Part shown: one piece after another, positions 54,192 through 63,373 of the stretch | Layout of the letters: each line of letters opens with the position of its first letter | Numbering within the stretch: the stretch's first letter is position 1 | Source of the DNA: an uncultured Pelagibacteraceae bacterium | Lineage (GTDB): Bacteria; Pseudomonadota; Alphaproteobacteria; Pelagibacterales; Pelagibacteraceae | Direction of reading: 5' to 3' | Assembly (NCBI GenBank): GCA_902592375.1 | Contig: CACJEG010000002.1 | Location: 62,001-126,000, forward strand | DNA: 64,000 nt | The notes under the pieces: model-generated | The model's input: the letters and a program-made list of their open reading frames with translations, nothing else | The model's database searches: none | Told to the model about the DNA's origin: nothing | Translations under genes and position numbers: made by a program

Positions 54192-55849
54192 TAAATTCTT
54201 ACTAAATTGATATTGGTAAAAGGTTTTTTCCCTGTTCTCTCTTTTGAAAACTTTCTACAGGCAATTTTTAATGCGTCAATAAGATTATGTTCTTGTTGTT
54301 TGCTTCCAATTTTAAAAGTTCTAGAGGTTTTCTCTATTTCCTCTTCTAATCCATAAACAAAATCATCTCGATCATCTACAGGTAAACCACGAAATGAAAG
54401 AATAGGGTTATTGTGTATATTACCTTTAGGTGTAATCATTATTGTTACCTCAAGATATCCATTAGCACTTAAATTTTTCCTATCTTTTATCGATTGTGAA
54501 TCTGGATCAACGCTTACACTACCATCTAAATAAAGTCTGCCGCTCGGGGCTTTGTCATAAACTTCAGGTTTTTCACCTGGATATAACTTAACAATATCAC
54601 CATTTTCGACTTGAACTGGATGTGGCACTTGCATTTCTTTTGCAAAATTAATGTGTTCTATCATGTGCCTATGTTCACCGTGTACAGGTATTACACATCT
54701 AGGTTTTACCCATTGATACATCTCTTTAAGGTCTTCCCTATTTGGATGACCAGAAACATGAACAAACTCGGTTTCTTCAGATATTACTTCTATTCCATCC
54801 TTAACAAGTTGGTTGTGAAGTTTATAAAGTTTTTTTTCATTACCAGGTATAATTTTTGAAGAAAAAATTACAGCATCACCTTTTTCAATAAAAACATCTG
54901 GATGAACATAACTAGAAATTCTCATCATTGCACCCATTGGTTCGCCTTGACTTCCAGTACATAAATACACAATTTTTTCTCTTGAAAAATTTTTAGCTTC
55001 TCTTGGATCAATTGGCTCAATTGTATTTTTTAAATATCCACATTGACGTGCAGCTTTATAAATACGATGCATTGATCTACCAACTAAAGAGATTTGTCTT
55101 CCTGTCTGTTCTGCACAATAAAAAGCTGTCTCCATTCTAGCTACGTTGGAAGCAAATGATGTTATGATAACTCTTTTTTTTAATCGAGACATAACGTTTA
55201 ACATATTTTTTCTTACATCTAATTCTGAACCTGATCTACCGGCGCTAAAAACATTTGTTGAATCGCAAATCATTGCTAACACGCCTTCTTCACCAATTTC
55301 CTTTAATCTTTTTTCGTTTATATTGTCTCCAATCAAAGGATTTGGATCTACCTTCCAATCTCCAGTATGCAAAATGACTCCTGCAGGAGTTTTTATTCTA
55401 AGTCCATTTGGTTCTAATATAGAATGCGTTAAAGTAATGTATTCAATTTCAAATGGATCCAGAGAAACCTTTCCATTTAACTCAACAATCTGCAAATCAT
55501 TAGTTATATCGATTTGTTTTTCTCTAAATTTTTCTCGAATTAATACAGCTGTAAAAGGAGTTGCAAAAATTTTACATTGTAATTTTGGCCATAGATGAGC
55601 AATTGCACCAATGTGATCCTCGTGTGCATGTGTTAAAACTATTCCTAATAAATTATCTTTTCTTTCTACTATAAACCCAGGATCTGGATAAATTAAATCA
55701 ACACCTGGAATAGTATCATCTGCAAATGTTACCCCTATGTCGACCATAATCCATTTGTGATCACTAGGCTGTCCATAGCCGAACAAATTCATGTTCATGC
55801 CTATTTCACCTGATCCACCTAATGGACAAAATAATAGTTCATCTTGCAT
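54191..55849 (-). CDS. rnj: Ribonuclease J
   Basis: Metallo-beta-lactamase/beta-CASP ribonuclease with 5'-exonuclease and endonuclease activity in RNA processing and decay, 552 aa. The zinc motif is THAHEDH at residues 73-79 (H74, H76, D78, H79). Further ligands are HTGDWK and CDSTN. The beta-CASP part has ASNVARMETAFYCAEQTGR, LCTGSQGEPMGAM and HVSGHPNREDL, then PVHGEHRH. A C-terminal domain of about 110 residues is present. It is adjacent to coaX by one base. Confidence 0.95.
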   Translation of the reverse strand: MQDELLFCPLGGSGEIGMNMNLFGYGQPSDHKWIMVDIGVTFADDTIPGVDLIYPDPGFIVERKDNLLGIVLTHAHEDHIGAIAHLWPKLQCKIFATPFTAVLIREKFREKQIDITNDLQIVELNGKVSLDPFEIEYITLTHSILEPNGLRIKTPAGVILHTGDWKVDPNPLIGDNINEKRLKEIGEEGVLAMICDSTNVFSAGRSGSELDVRKNMLNVMSRLKKRVIITSFASNVARMETAFYCAEQTGRQISLVGRSMHRIYKAARQCGYLKNTIEPIDPREAKNFSREKIVYLCTGSQGEPMGAMMRISSYVHPDVFIEKGDAVIFSSKIIPGNEKKLYKLHNQLVKDGIEVISEETEFVHVSGHPNREDLKEMYQWVKPRCVIPVHGEHRHMIEHINFAKEMQVPHPVQVENGDIVKLYPGEKPEVYDKAPSGRLYLDGSVSVDPDSQSIKDRKNLSANGYLEVTIMITPKGNIHNNPILSFRGLPVDDRDDFVYGLEEEIEKTSRTFKIGSKQQEHNLIDALKIACRKFSKERTGKKPFTNINLVRI

Positions 55850-55850
55850 A

Positions 55851-56597
55851 TTATTTAATTAATTTTGAAATCTTTATTAAGCCTTTAATTGTAATATCTT
55901 GGTTGTGACTTGCTTTCGTTTTTATTGAGTTTTTAAATAAATTTGAAAATCCACCAGTAATAATTACTTTAAAAGATTTTCTAGTCTCTTTCTTAATTAA
56001 ATTAATAATATTGTCAATTAAACCCGCATAACCCCAAAAAAAGCCAGATCTAACAGCTGAGATTGTATTGTTGCCAATAACTTTATTAATCTTTTTTAAA
56101 TCTATTTTTGGAATTAAAGTTGCTTTATCAGATAAGGTATTAAGAGATAATCTCACACCTGGGGCAATAATTCCTCCATAATAAGTATTTTTAATGAGTA
56201 CATCGAAAGTTGTTGCTGTACCAAAGTCTAAAATTATAAAATTATTTTTATTGTTCATTAAACTTATGGCGTTAGTAATTCTATCTGAGCCTACCTGTTT
56301 ATAATCTACTTTGATTTTTATAAGTGATTTTAAGTTTAATTTTTTAACCTCATGACATTTTAGTTTAACTTTTTTCGATAAAAATTGATTAATTATAGAA
56401 AATGTTTTTGGAACAACACTACAAAATAATATTTTTTCAATTTTATTTAATTGAATTTTATTTTTTTTAAATAAAATATTAAGCTGCTTGTTGTTTACAG
56501 ATTTTGATGAAAAAGTAATTTTTTTTAAAATTTTATTATTTTTAGAAACAATACATAATTTTGTCTCCGTATTACCGATATCGCCTAGAATATACAT
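55851..56597 (-). CDS. coaX: Type III pantothenate kinase
   Basis: Phosphorylates pantothenate, the first step of coenzyme A synthesis, 248 aa. The ASKHA fold begins GDIGNTETKLCIV (catalytic D6). The central motifs are YKQVGSDRITNAI and FIILDFGTATTFDVL, and then YYGGIIAPGVRLS and the C-terminal ITGGFS follow. It has the potassium-dependent CoaX layout rather than PanK I or II. It overlaps birA by one base. Confidence 0.94.
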   Translation of the reverse strand: MYILGDIGNTETKLCIVSKNNKILKKITFSSKSVNNKQLNILFKKNKIQLNKIEKILFCSVVPKTFSIINQFLSKKVKLKCHEVKKLNLKSLIKIKVDYKQVGSDRITNAISLMNNKNNFIILDFGTATTFDVLIKNTYYGGIIAPGVRLSLNTLSDKATLIPKIDLKKINKVIGNNTISAVRSGFFWGYAGLIDNIINLIKKETRKSFKVIITGGFSNLFKNSIKTKASHNQDITIKGLIKISKLIK

Positions 56598-57136
56598 TAT
56601 TTAATTTTATACAATTTAGATAAATTTTTTTCAAAAAGTTGTTTAAGTTTATTTTCTACAATTAATTTACTAATACTTTTTTTAGTTACCTCTTGCAAGT
56701 TTGTGGCAGGATAATTCCTTATAATTGGATTTTTTTTAATATTTATACCTATACCTGTAATTAAAAATTTTTTGTCTCTTACAAATATAACTTCTTGTAA
56801 AATGCCACTAATTTTTTTTTTATCAATTAATAAGTCGTTTGGTTTTTTAAATAAAATTTTTTTACTTGTAAATGACGAGAGTAATTTTTTGACTAAAAGG
56901 CAATTAATTTTTGTAATAGCATTAATCGATAGTTTCGTTTTATTTAGTTCATTGAAAAAAGAGATAAATAAATTTCCTTTTGATGATATCCATTTTCTTC
57001 CATACTGTCCTCTGCCATTTGCTTGTGTTTCAACAACAATCATACCTAAGTTGTATTTAGTTTCTTTGATAATTCTTATTGCAGTATTATTTGTGCTTTT
57101 AACTTTTTTAAATTTAAATTTTTTTAATTTCATCAA
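56597..57136 (-). CDS. birA: Biotin-[acetyl-CoA-carboxylase] ligase, minimal form
   Basis: Attaches biotin to the carrier domain of biotin-dependent carboxylases, 179 aa. Biotinoyl-AMP motifs are KVKSTNNTA and the GRGRxGRxW equivalent GRGQYGRKW at residues 41-49, then KKPNDLLIDKKKISGILQE and FLITGIGINIKK. There is neither an N-terminal DNA-binding domain nor a clear C-terminal SH3-like domain; common ligases are about 240-320 aa. It should be a catalytic core without repressor function. It overlaps nuoN by four bases. Confidence 0.9.
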   Translation of the reverse strand: MMKLKKFKFKKVKSTNNTAIRIIKETKYNLGMIVVETQANGRGQYGRKWISSKGNLFISFFNELNKTKLSINAITKINCLLVKKLLSSFTSKKILFKKPNDLLIDKKKISGILQEVIFVRDKKFLITGIGINIKKNPIIRNYPATNLQEVTKKSISKLIVENKLKQLFEKNLSKLYKIK

Positions 57137-58551
57137 ATAATATTAATTCTTGAAACAACTTCTATTAACTGACTTGGGAATATGAAGTATAAAAGAATTA
57201 ATATCGTTGAAACTGTAAGTGAAAATTTTAACCATAAGCTATGATCCGTATCGTATTTGTCTTTTTCTTTATCAAAATAAATTATTTTTATAATTCTTAA
57301 ATAATAAAAAGCTGCAACTACTGTAGATAACAATCCTACTATAGCTAAGAAAAACATTGATTGTTCTAATACAGCTTTAAAAACATAAAACTTAGCAAAG
57401 AAACCTGCTAGAGGCGGAATACCTGCTAAAGAAAAGAGTATTACAAGCAAACACAGAGATAATAGTGGATGGTTTTTTGATAATCCTGAGAGATCCTCAA
57501 TATCCTCATAATATTGATCCTTTCTTCTTAACATCAATAGACAAGAGAAAAGAGCTAAATTCATAACTACGTATATTGAAATATAAATTATAGAACTTTG
57601 AATTCCTTCGTTAGAAGCTGTGGCTAGTCCTGCCAATGTGTAACCAATATGTCCAATAGAACTATAAGCAATTAGTCTTTTAATATTAGTTTGCCCTATT
57701 GCTGCAACAGCTCCAAAGACCATAGAAGCTATTGATAAGAAAATTATTATCATTTGCCATTGATCAATTAAATTTAAGAAAGGAACATATAAAAATCTTA
57801 TAAATACAGTCAAAGCGGCGATCTTTGGCACCATTGTAAAAAATAAAGTTACAGTTGTTGGTGACCCTTCGTAAACATCAGGTGCCCACATATGAAATGG
57901 AACTGCAGAAATTTTAAATGCTAAACCAACTAAGATAAATACAATTCCAAATGTTAAAACATATTCATTAGAATTTAATTGATTTGATATTATATCAAAA
58001 TTAGTTGAACCAGAAAAACCATAAACTAAAGAACATCCATATAACAATAATCCTGAAGATAATGCACTTAAAACAAAATATTTTAAACCAGCTTCAGATG
58101 ATTTTAATTGATCTCTATTATATGTTGCTAATACGTAAAGAGCTAGTGATTGTAATTCTAAGCCCATATAAAAAACGATTAAATCATTTGCACTAATCAT
58201 CACCATCATACCAAGAATAGAGCTCAAAATAAGAACTGGGTATTCGATATTGTATATTTTAAATGTTTTTAAATAACTTGATGAAATAACTAAAACTAAA
58301 AAACCTCCAATTAAAGTTATAATTTTCATTAGTGAGGACATACTGTCAATTACAACACTTTCATTAAACAAAGTTTCCCTACTAACCGAAAATGTTTCGT
58401 TTATTGTTATTATTGCTGTAATTAAAATTGCAAACAAAGAAAGATTGAAAGTCATTTTTGAACTATTTTTTTTAAAAACACCCAAAACAAGTAAAAACAT
58501 GATTGAAAGTGAAATAAATATTTCAGGCAATACTAAATTTAAATTTTCCAT
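57133..58551 (-). CDS. nuoN: NADH-quinone oxidoreductase subunit N
   Basis: Antiporter-like membrane subunit of complex I, 472 aa with about 14 spans. Motifs are YMGLELQSLALYVL (with the key membrane Glu), EAGLKYFVLSALSSGLLLYG, the lysine-bearing VPFHMWAPDVYEGSP, TNIKRLIAYSSIGHIGY and SLAGIPPLAGFFAKFYVFKA. It ends the nuo run in this window and is followed by birA. Confidence 0.96.
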   Translation of the reverse strand: MENLNLVLPEIFISLSIMFLLVLGVFKKNSSKMTFNLSLFAILITAIITINETFSVSRETLFNESVVIDSMSSLMKIITLIGGFLVLVISSSYLKTFKIYNIEYPVLILSSILGMMVMISANDLIVFYMGLELQSLALYVLATYNRDQLKSSEAGLKYFVLSALSSGLLLYGCSLVYGFSGSTNFDIISNQLNSNEYVLTFGIVFILVGLAFKISAVPFHMWAPDVYEGSPTTVTLFFTMVPKIAALTVFIRFLYVPFLNLIDQWQMIIIFLSIASMVFGAVAAIGQTNIKRLIAYSSIGHIGYTLAGLATASNEGIQSSIIYISIYVVMNLALFSCLLMLRRKDQYYEDIEDLSGLSKNHPLLSLCLLVILFSLAGIPPLAGFFAKFYVFKAVLEQSMFFLAIVGLLSTVVAAFYYLRIIKIIYFDKEKDKYDTDHSLWLKFSLTVSTILILLYFIFPSQLIEVVSRINII

Positions 58552-58552
58552 A

Positions 58553-60034
58553 TTATTTACTAGCTATATTTGTGTTATGCATATTAATTAGATCGGTCAC
58601 AGAAACTTCTATAGTATTTATCAACGGATCTGGATAAAACCCAAAGAATAAAGTTGGAACTGCTAGACAAGATAAAATCAGATATTCCGATCTATTTAAA
58701 TCAAACATCTTCTTAAGGTCTTCGTTAACTAGCTTTCCAAAAACAACTCTTTTGTACAACCAAAGCATATATGCAGCTCCAAGTATTACACCTAAACTAG
58801 CAATTACAGCTACTAGGAAATTATCCTTAAAAGCACCCATTAAAATTAAAAATTCTCCTATAAATCCACTTGTCCCCGGCAATCCCAATGCTGCCAATGT
58901 AAACAACATAAATAAAATTGAATATTTGGGTATTATTGTAACTATTCCTCCATATGAATTGATCATCCTTGAATGCATCCGATCGTAGACAACACCAACA
59001 CATAAGAAAAGTGCGGCTGAAACTAAACCATGACTAATCATTTGAATAATACTTCCTTCAATTCCTTGTTGTTGAAGAGTAAATATTCCTAATGTCACAA
59101 ATCCCATGTGGGCAACAGAGGAATAAGCTATTAATTTTTTCATATCCTCCTGCATTAAAGCAATGAAAGAAGTGAATATAATTGCTATAACACTTAAAGT
59201 ATAAATTAAGGGTGTAAAAACTTCTGAAGCAACAGGAAATAAACCTAGAGAAAATCTGATAAAACCATAACCTGCCATCTTTAATAAGATCGCTGCTAAC
59301 AATACAGATCCTGCAGTTGGAGCTTCAACGTGAGCATCTGGCAACCAAGTATGTACTGGCCACATAGGAGTTTTAACTGCAAAAGAGCTAAAGAATGCTA
59401 ACCATAAAAGATTTTGATATTTAGCATCTATACCAAGTTCATAAAGCTGAATAACATCTGTTGTACCTGAAATCCAATAAATAGAAATTATTGCAACTAA
59501 CATTAAAACAGAACCTAGTAATGTATATAAAAAGAATTTAAAAGCTGAATAAACTCTTTTTGGACCACCCCAAATTCCAATAATTAAAAACATTGGAATT
59601 AATCCTGCTTCAAAGAATAAATAGAATACAACTAAATCAAGTGCACAAAAAACACCAATCATGAAACTTTCCATAATTAGAATTGCAATTAAAAAATCTC
59701 TTAATCTATTTTTGACAGAATTGTTTACAGATATAATGCATAACGGAGTTATGAATGTAGTTAAAATAATGAATAAAATTGAAATACCATCAACACCAAC
59801 TTTATAATTAATAAAACCTTCAATCCATGTTCTATCTTCTACAAATTGAAAATTAGAAGTTGATTGGTCAAAAGAAATCCAAAGATAAATCGAAATTAAA
59901 AAATTTACTATAGTCGTAAATAAAGCAACATATTTAGCAGTTGAATTATTTCCTTCTTTATCTTTAGTAAAAAACAAAAATAAAGCACCAACTGTTGGCA
60001 ATAATATTAATGATGAAAGAATGGGAAAATTCAT
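58553..60034 (-). CDS. nuoM: NADH-quinone oxidoreductase subunit M
   Basis: Antiporter-like proton-pumping subunit of complex I, 493 aa. Motifs are YKVGVDGISILFIILTTF, FEAGLIPMFLIIGIWGG, KTPMWPVHTWLPDAHVEAP, DMKKLIAYSSVAHMGF and GLPGTSGFIGEFLILMG. All essential membrane Glu/Lys positions I can place are present. It overlaps nuoL by one base, and nuoN follows after one base. Confidence 0.96.
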   Translation of the reverse strand: MNFPILSSLILLPTVGALFLFFTKDKEGNNSTAKYVALFTTIVNFLISIYLWISFDQSTSNFQFVEDRTWIEGFINYKVGVDGISILFIILTTFITPLCIISVNNSVKNRLRDFLIAILIMESFMIGVFCALDLVVFYLFFEAGLIPMFLIIGIWGGPKRVYSAFKFFLYTLLGSVLMLVAIISIYWISGTTDVIQLYELGIDAKYQNLLWLAFFSSFAVKTPMWPVHTWLPDAHVEAPTAGSVLLAAILLKMAGYGFIRFSLGLFPVASEVFTPLIYTLSVIAIIFTSFIALMQEDMKKLIAYSSVAHMGFVTLGIFTLQQQGIEGSIIQMISHGLVSAALFLCVGVVYDRMHSRMINSYGGIVTIIPKYSILFMLFTLAALGLPGTSGFIGEFLILMGAFKDNFLVAVIASLGVILGAAYMLWLYKRVVFGKLVNEDLKKMFDLNRSEYLILSCLAVPTLFFGFYPDPLINTIEVSVTDLINMHNTNIASK

Positions 60035-61944
60035 TATTTAACTATTAAAAAAGTTAGTAAAGCAGAGAAACCTAATAACATTACAAATGCGTATTGATAG
60101 ATAAAACCACTTTGAAATTTAGTTGCTTTAATTGAACATTTTTTTATGAAAGAGGAAATTCCATCGGGACCGAAACCATCAATTATGGTTCCATCACAAA
60201 ATTTCCATAAAAATAAACCTAGTTTTTTTGAAGATTTAATAAATAATACATCATATAACTCATCAAAGTACCATTTATTTACTAAAAAATTATACAAAGG
60301 TTTATTCATAGAGGCTATTGAATTAGGTAATTCTTTGTTCTTAACAAACAAGTAATAGGCGATTGGAATAGACAATAAAACCAAACACGGTGTTAAAAGC
60401 AAAAACCATAAAGGTGGATGCTCAGTACTCAAAGGCACTAAGAACTTAATAGACTCTGCCCAGAATAAATTCTCACCATGACCAATAAATAGTCCTTTAA
60501 ATAGAAAACCAGCAAACACAGCTCCTATTGAAAGAATAAATAATGGAACAAGCATAACTAATGGAGACTCGTGTGTTTCTTCTATCTTGATCTCTTTGTT
60601 ATTGTACTCTCCATGGAAAGTTTTAAATATCAATCTCCATGAATAAATAGATGTCAAAAATGCTGTAATTATTCCAATCCCAGCTGCATAATAACCGGTA
60701 GTATTACCTTTTAAATACGCAAATTCTATAATTGCGTCTTTAGAATAAAATCCTGATAAAAACGGAAAACCTGTTAAAGCAAGTGTTCCTATTATCATTA
60801 AAGCATAGGTATAGGGTAACTTTTTCCATACACCTCCCATATTATTTATATTTTGCTCATCCTTAAATGCGTGGATTACTGAACCAGATCCTAAAAATAA
60901 TAAAGCTTTAAAAAATGCGTGAGTAAATAAGTGAAACATAGCAACATTATATGCACCTACTCCAGCTGCAAAAAACATATAGCCAAGTTGGCTACACGTA
61001 GAGTAAGCAATAATTTTTTTTATATCTGTTTGAACTAGAGCGACTGTTGCTGCAAAGAATGCAGTAGTCATTCCAACGATAGTTATAAAATTTAGTATTA
61101 ATGGTGAATATTCGTAAATTGGAGAGCATCTTACTACTAAGAAAACACCAGCTGTTACCATCGTTGCTGCATGAATCAATGCAGAAACAGGGGTTGGACC
61201 TTCCATAGCATCAGGTAACCATGTATGAAGTAATATCTGTGCAGATTTACCCATTGCTCCGATAAATAAAAGTAAACAAACTAAGTCTATTGCTTTAACT
61301 TCAAAACCTAAAAATGATAAATTTTTATCTACAACTGTTGGAATTTGTTGAAAAACTTCTGAGTAATTAACAGTTCCAAATAAATAAAATATTAAAAAAA
61401 TTCCTAAAGCAAAACCAAAGTCACCTACTCTGTTTACAACAAATGCTTTTATAGCTGCAGCATTTGCACTTTCTTTTTTAAACCAAAAACCAATTAGAAA
61501 GTAAGAACAAAGACCAACACCTTCCCAACCAAAAAATAGTTGAATGAAATTGTCTGATGTTACAAGCATCAACATTGCAAATGTGAACAATGATAAATAA
61601 GCCATAAATCTTGGCTTATGAGGATCATGAGACATGTAACCAATTGAATAGATATGTACTAAAGCTGATACAGAGGTTACAACCACTAACATCACTGCTG
61701 ATAAAGGATCAATTAACATTGACCAATTTACATCAAGTGACCCTGAGCTTATCCAAGTAGCTATAACAATATTTTCTTCGTATTGATTTACAATTACTTG
61801 ATAAAGAACATGAATTGATAAGAGTGCAGAAATTGAAACCAGAGCACTTGTTACTATTTCAGAGTTTCTATCACCAATATATCTACCAAAAAAGCCTGAT
61901 ATAATTGAAGCAATAAGTGGAAGAAATATAATCGATAGTTCCAT
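60034..61944 (-). CDS. nuoL: NADH-quinone oxidoreductase subunit L
   Basis: Largest antiporter-like subunit of complex I, 636 aa. Motifs are MLVVVTSVSALVHIYSIGYM, QLFFGWEGVGLCSYFLIGFW, HTWLPDAMEGPTPVSALIHAA, DIKKIIAYSTCSQLGYMF and ALTGFPFLSGFYSKDAI. The long lateral helix and final span of the C-terminal part are present (KLGLFLWKFCDGTII...FVMLLGFSALLTFLIV), so the subunit is complete. nuoK ends two bases before its start. Confidence 0.97.
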   Translation of the reverse strand: MELSIIFLPLIASIISGFFGRYIGDRNSEIVTSALVSISALLSIHVLYQVIVNQYEENIVIATWISSGSLDVNWSMLIDPLSAVMLVVVTSVSALVHIYSIGYMSHDPHKPRFMAYLSLFTFAMLMLVTSDNFIQLFFGWEGVGLCSYFLIGFWFKKESANAAAIKAFVVNRVGDFGFALGIFLIFYLFGTVNYSEVFQQIPTVVDKNLSFLGFEVKAIDLVCLLLFIGAMGKSAQILLHTWLPDAMEGPTPVSALIHAATMVTAGVFLVVRCSPIYEYSPLILNFITIVGMTTAFFAATVALVQTDIKKIIAYSTCSQLGYMFFAAGVGAYNVAMFHLFTHAFFKALLFLGSGSVIHAFKDEQNINNMGGVWKKLPYTYALMIIGTLALTGFPFLSGFYSKDAIIEFAYLKGNTTGYYAAGIGIITAFLTSIYSWRLIFKTFHGEYNNKEIKIEETHESPLVMLVPLFILSIGAVFAGFLFKGLFIGHGENLFWAESIKFLVPLSTEHPPLWFLLLTPCLVLLSIPIAYYLFVKNKELPNSIASMNKPLYNFLVNKWYFDELYDVLFIKSSKKLGLFLWKFCDGTIIDGFGPDGISSFIKKCSIKATKFQSGFIYQYAFVMLLGFSALLTFLIVK

Positions 61945-61946
61945 GA

Positions 61947-62258
61947 TTATCCTTTTAACTTATCTATTTCTTCAACACGTATTGTTCCAGAGTTTCTGAA
62001 ATAAACGACTATTATTGCTAATCCTATGGCTGCTTCTGCGGCTGCAACTGTGAGGATAAATAAAGTAAAGACTTGTCCTGCCAAATCTCCCAAATAAATA
62101 GAAAAAGCTACTAAATTGATATTTACAGCAAGTAATATCAATTCAATACTCATTAATATAACAATAATGTTCTTTCTATTTAGAAAAATACCAATTACTC
62201 CAATTGAAAAAATAACAGCACCTAAAGTCAAATAATGTCCTAAACCTATATCAATCAT
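61947..62258 (-). CDS. nuoK: NADH-quinone oxidoreductase subunit K
   Basis: Three-span membrane subunit of complex I, 103 aa. The conserved buried glutamates are in [20 protein letters not shown] and [18 protein letters not shown]. It starts with [21 protein letters not shown]. It overlaps nuoJ by eight bases. Confidence 0.96.
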   Translation of the reverse strand: MIDIGLGHYLTLGAVIFSIGVIGIFLNRKNIIVILMSIELILLAVNINLVAFSIYLGDLAGQVFTLFILTVAAAEAAIGLAIIVVYFRNSGTIRVEEIDKLKG

Positions 62259-62883
62259 CTATTTTAACTCCTTTATTGCTCTGAACTTCTAGCACTTCAA
62301 CACCTTCCGCTCTTTCTCTAGAAATTTGCTTGATATAACTTTGTCTTTTAAGACCTGATCTTTGTCTAAATGTTAATACAATGGCTCCAACCATAGCTAC
62401 TAGTAGGATCATTCCACTTATTTGAAACACATGAATATAATCAGTGTATAAAATTTGGCCCAATGAATGAGTGTTGCTTACACTTGTATTAGCAAGTGAA
62501 TTGTTAATATCGAAAATTTCTGGTTTATATTTCCAGCCACCTATCACAATTATAATTTCAAAGAAAATTAAAGTACTTATAATTAAACCAACTGGGATAT
62601 GTCTGGAACTTTGTTCACCTGCAAACCATTGGTTTTTTTGTTGGGCTACGTTTAACATCATAACAACAAACAAAAACAAAACCGCTACAGCCCCAACATA
62701 AACAATTAGCATTATCATTCCCAAAAATTCAGCACCTATCATTATGAAAAGACAAGAGATACTAATGAAATCAAGAATTAAGAAAAATACCGAGTGAACT
62801 GTGTTTTTAGAAGCTGTTACCATTATAGCTGAAACAACAGCAATTATTGAAAATGTATAAAAGAAAATAGCGTGTGCAATCAT
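62251..62883 (-). CDS. nuoJ: NADH-quinone oxidoreductase subunit J
   Basis: Membrane subunit of complex I, 210 aa with five spans. The conserved motif [25 protein letters not shown] lies at about residues 46-70 (in parts: [15 protein letters not shown], then [11 protein letters not shown]). [30 protein letters not shown] follows near the end (in parts: [13 protein letters not shown]). A hydrophilic tail of about 40 residues completes it. Confidence 0.96.
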   Translation of the reverse strand: MIAHAIFFYTFSIIAVVSAIMVTASKNTVHSVFFLILDFISISCLFIMIGAEFLGMIMLIVYVGAVAVLFLFVVMMLNVAQQKNQWFAGEQSSRHIPVGLIISTLIFFEIIIVIGGWKYKPEIFDINNSLANTSVSNTHSLGQILYTDYIHVFQISGMILLVAMVGAIVLTFRQRSGLKRQSYIKQISRERAEGVEVLEVQSNKGVKIDD

Positions 62884-62885
62884 TT

Positions 62886-63371
62886 TTATCTATGGATATT
62901 GTCGGCTTTAATATTTGCCTCCAAAACATTCTCCCACCTATCTCCATTATCTAATAATTTTTCTTTTGTATAATAAAGTTCTTCTCTTGTTTCTGTTGAA
63001 AATTCAAAATTTGGACCTTGGACTATTGCATCTACCGGACAAGCCTCTTCACACAAACCACAATAAATACACTTCATCATATCGATGTCATAACGAGTTG
63101 TTTTTCTACTTCCATCTTCTCTTTCAGCTGACTCTATCGTTATTGCCTGAGCTGGGCACACTGCTTCACATAATTTGCAAGCAATACATCTTTCTTCTCC
63201 GTTTGGATATCTTCTTAAAGCATGCTCTCCTCTAAAACGAGGACTTATTTTACCTTTTTCAAAAGGGTAATTAATTGTTTTTTTTGATTTAAATAATTCT
63301 TTAATAGCAATAAACAAACCACCAATAAAATCAGTCATTAATATTGTTTTAAAGAATCTTGAAATCTTCAT
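62886..63371 (-). CDS. nuoI: NADH-quinone oxidoreductase subunit I
   Basis: Peripheral-arm iron-sulfur subunit of complex I carrying clusters N6a and N6b, 161 aa. Two ferredoxin motifs are present: C62, C65, C68 and C72 ([12 protein letters not shown]), and C101, C104, C107 and C111 ([12 protein letters not shown]). The amphipathic N-terminus and [17 protein letters not shown] are typical. It lies two bases after nuoH and before nuoJ. Confidence 0.97.
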   Translation of the reverse strand: MKISRFFKTILMTDFIGGLFIAIKELFKSKKTINYPFEKGKISPRFRGEHALRRYPNGEERCIACKLCEAVCPAQAITIESAEREDGSRKTTRYDIDMMKCIYCGLCEEACPVDAIVQGPNFEFSTETREELYYTKEKLLDNGDRWENVLEANIKADNIHR

Positions 63372-63373
63372 AA

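Noticed and set aside
55146..55598. 150-codon open frame antisense to RNase J
   Set aside because: Long by chance opposite a real gene; the peptide has no recognisable motif, and the RNase J frame is fully conserved.
56772..57140. 122-codon open frame antisense to birA
   Set aside because: Shadow frame opposite a gene with clear biotin ligase motifs.
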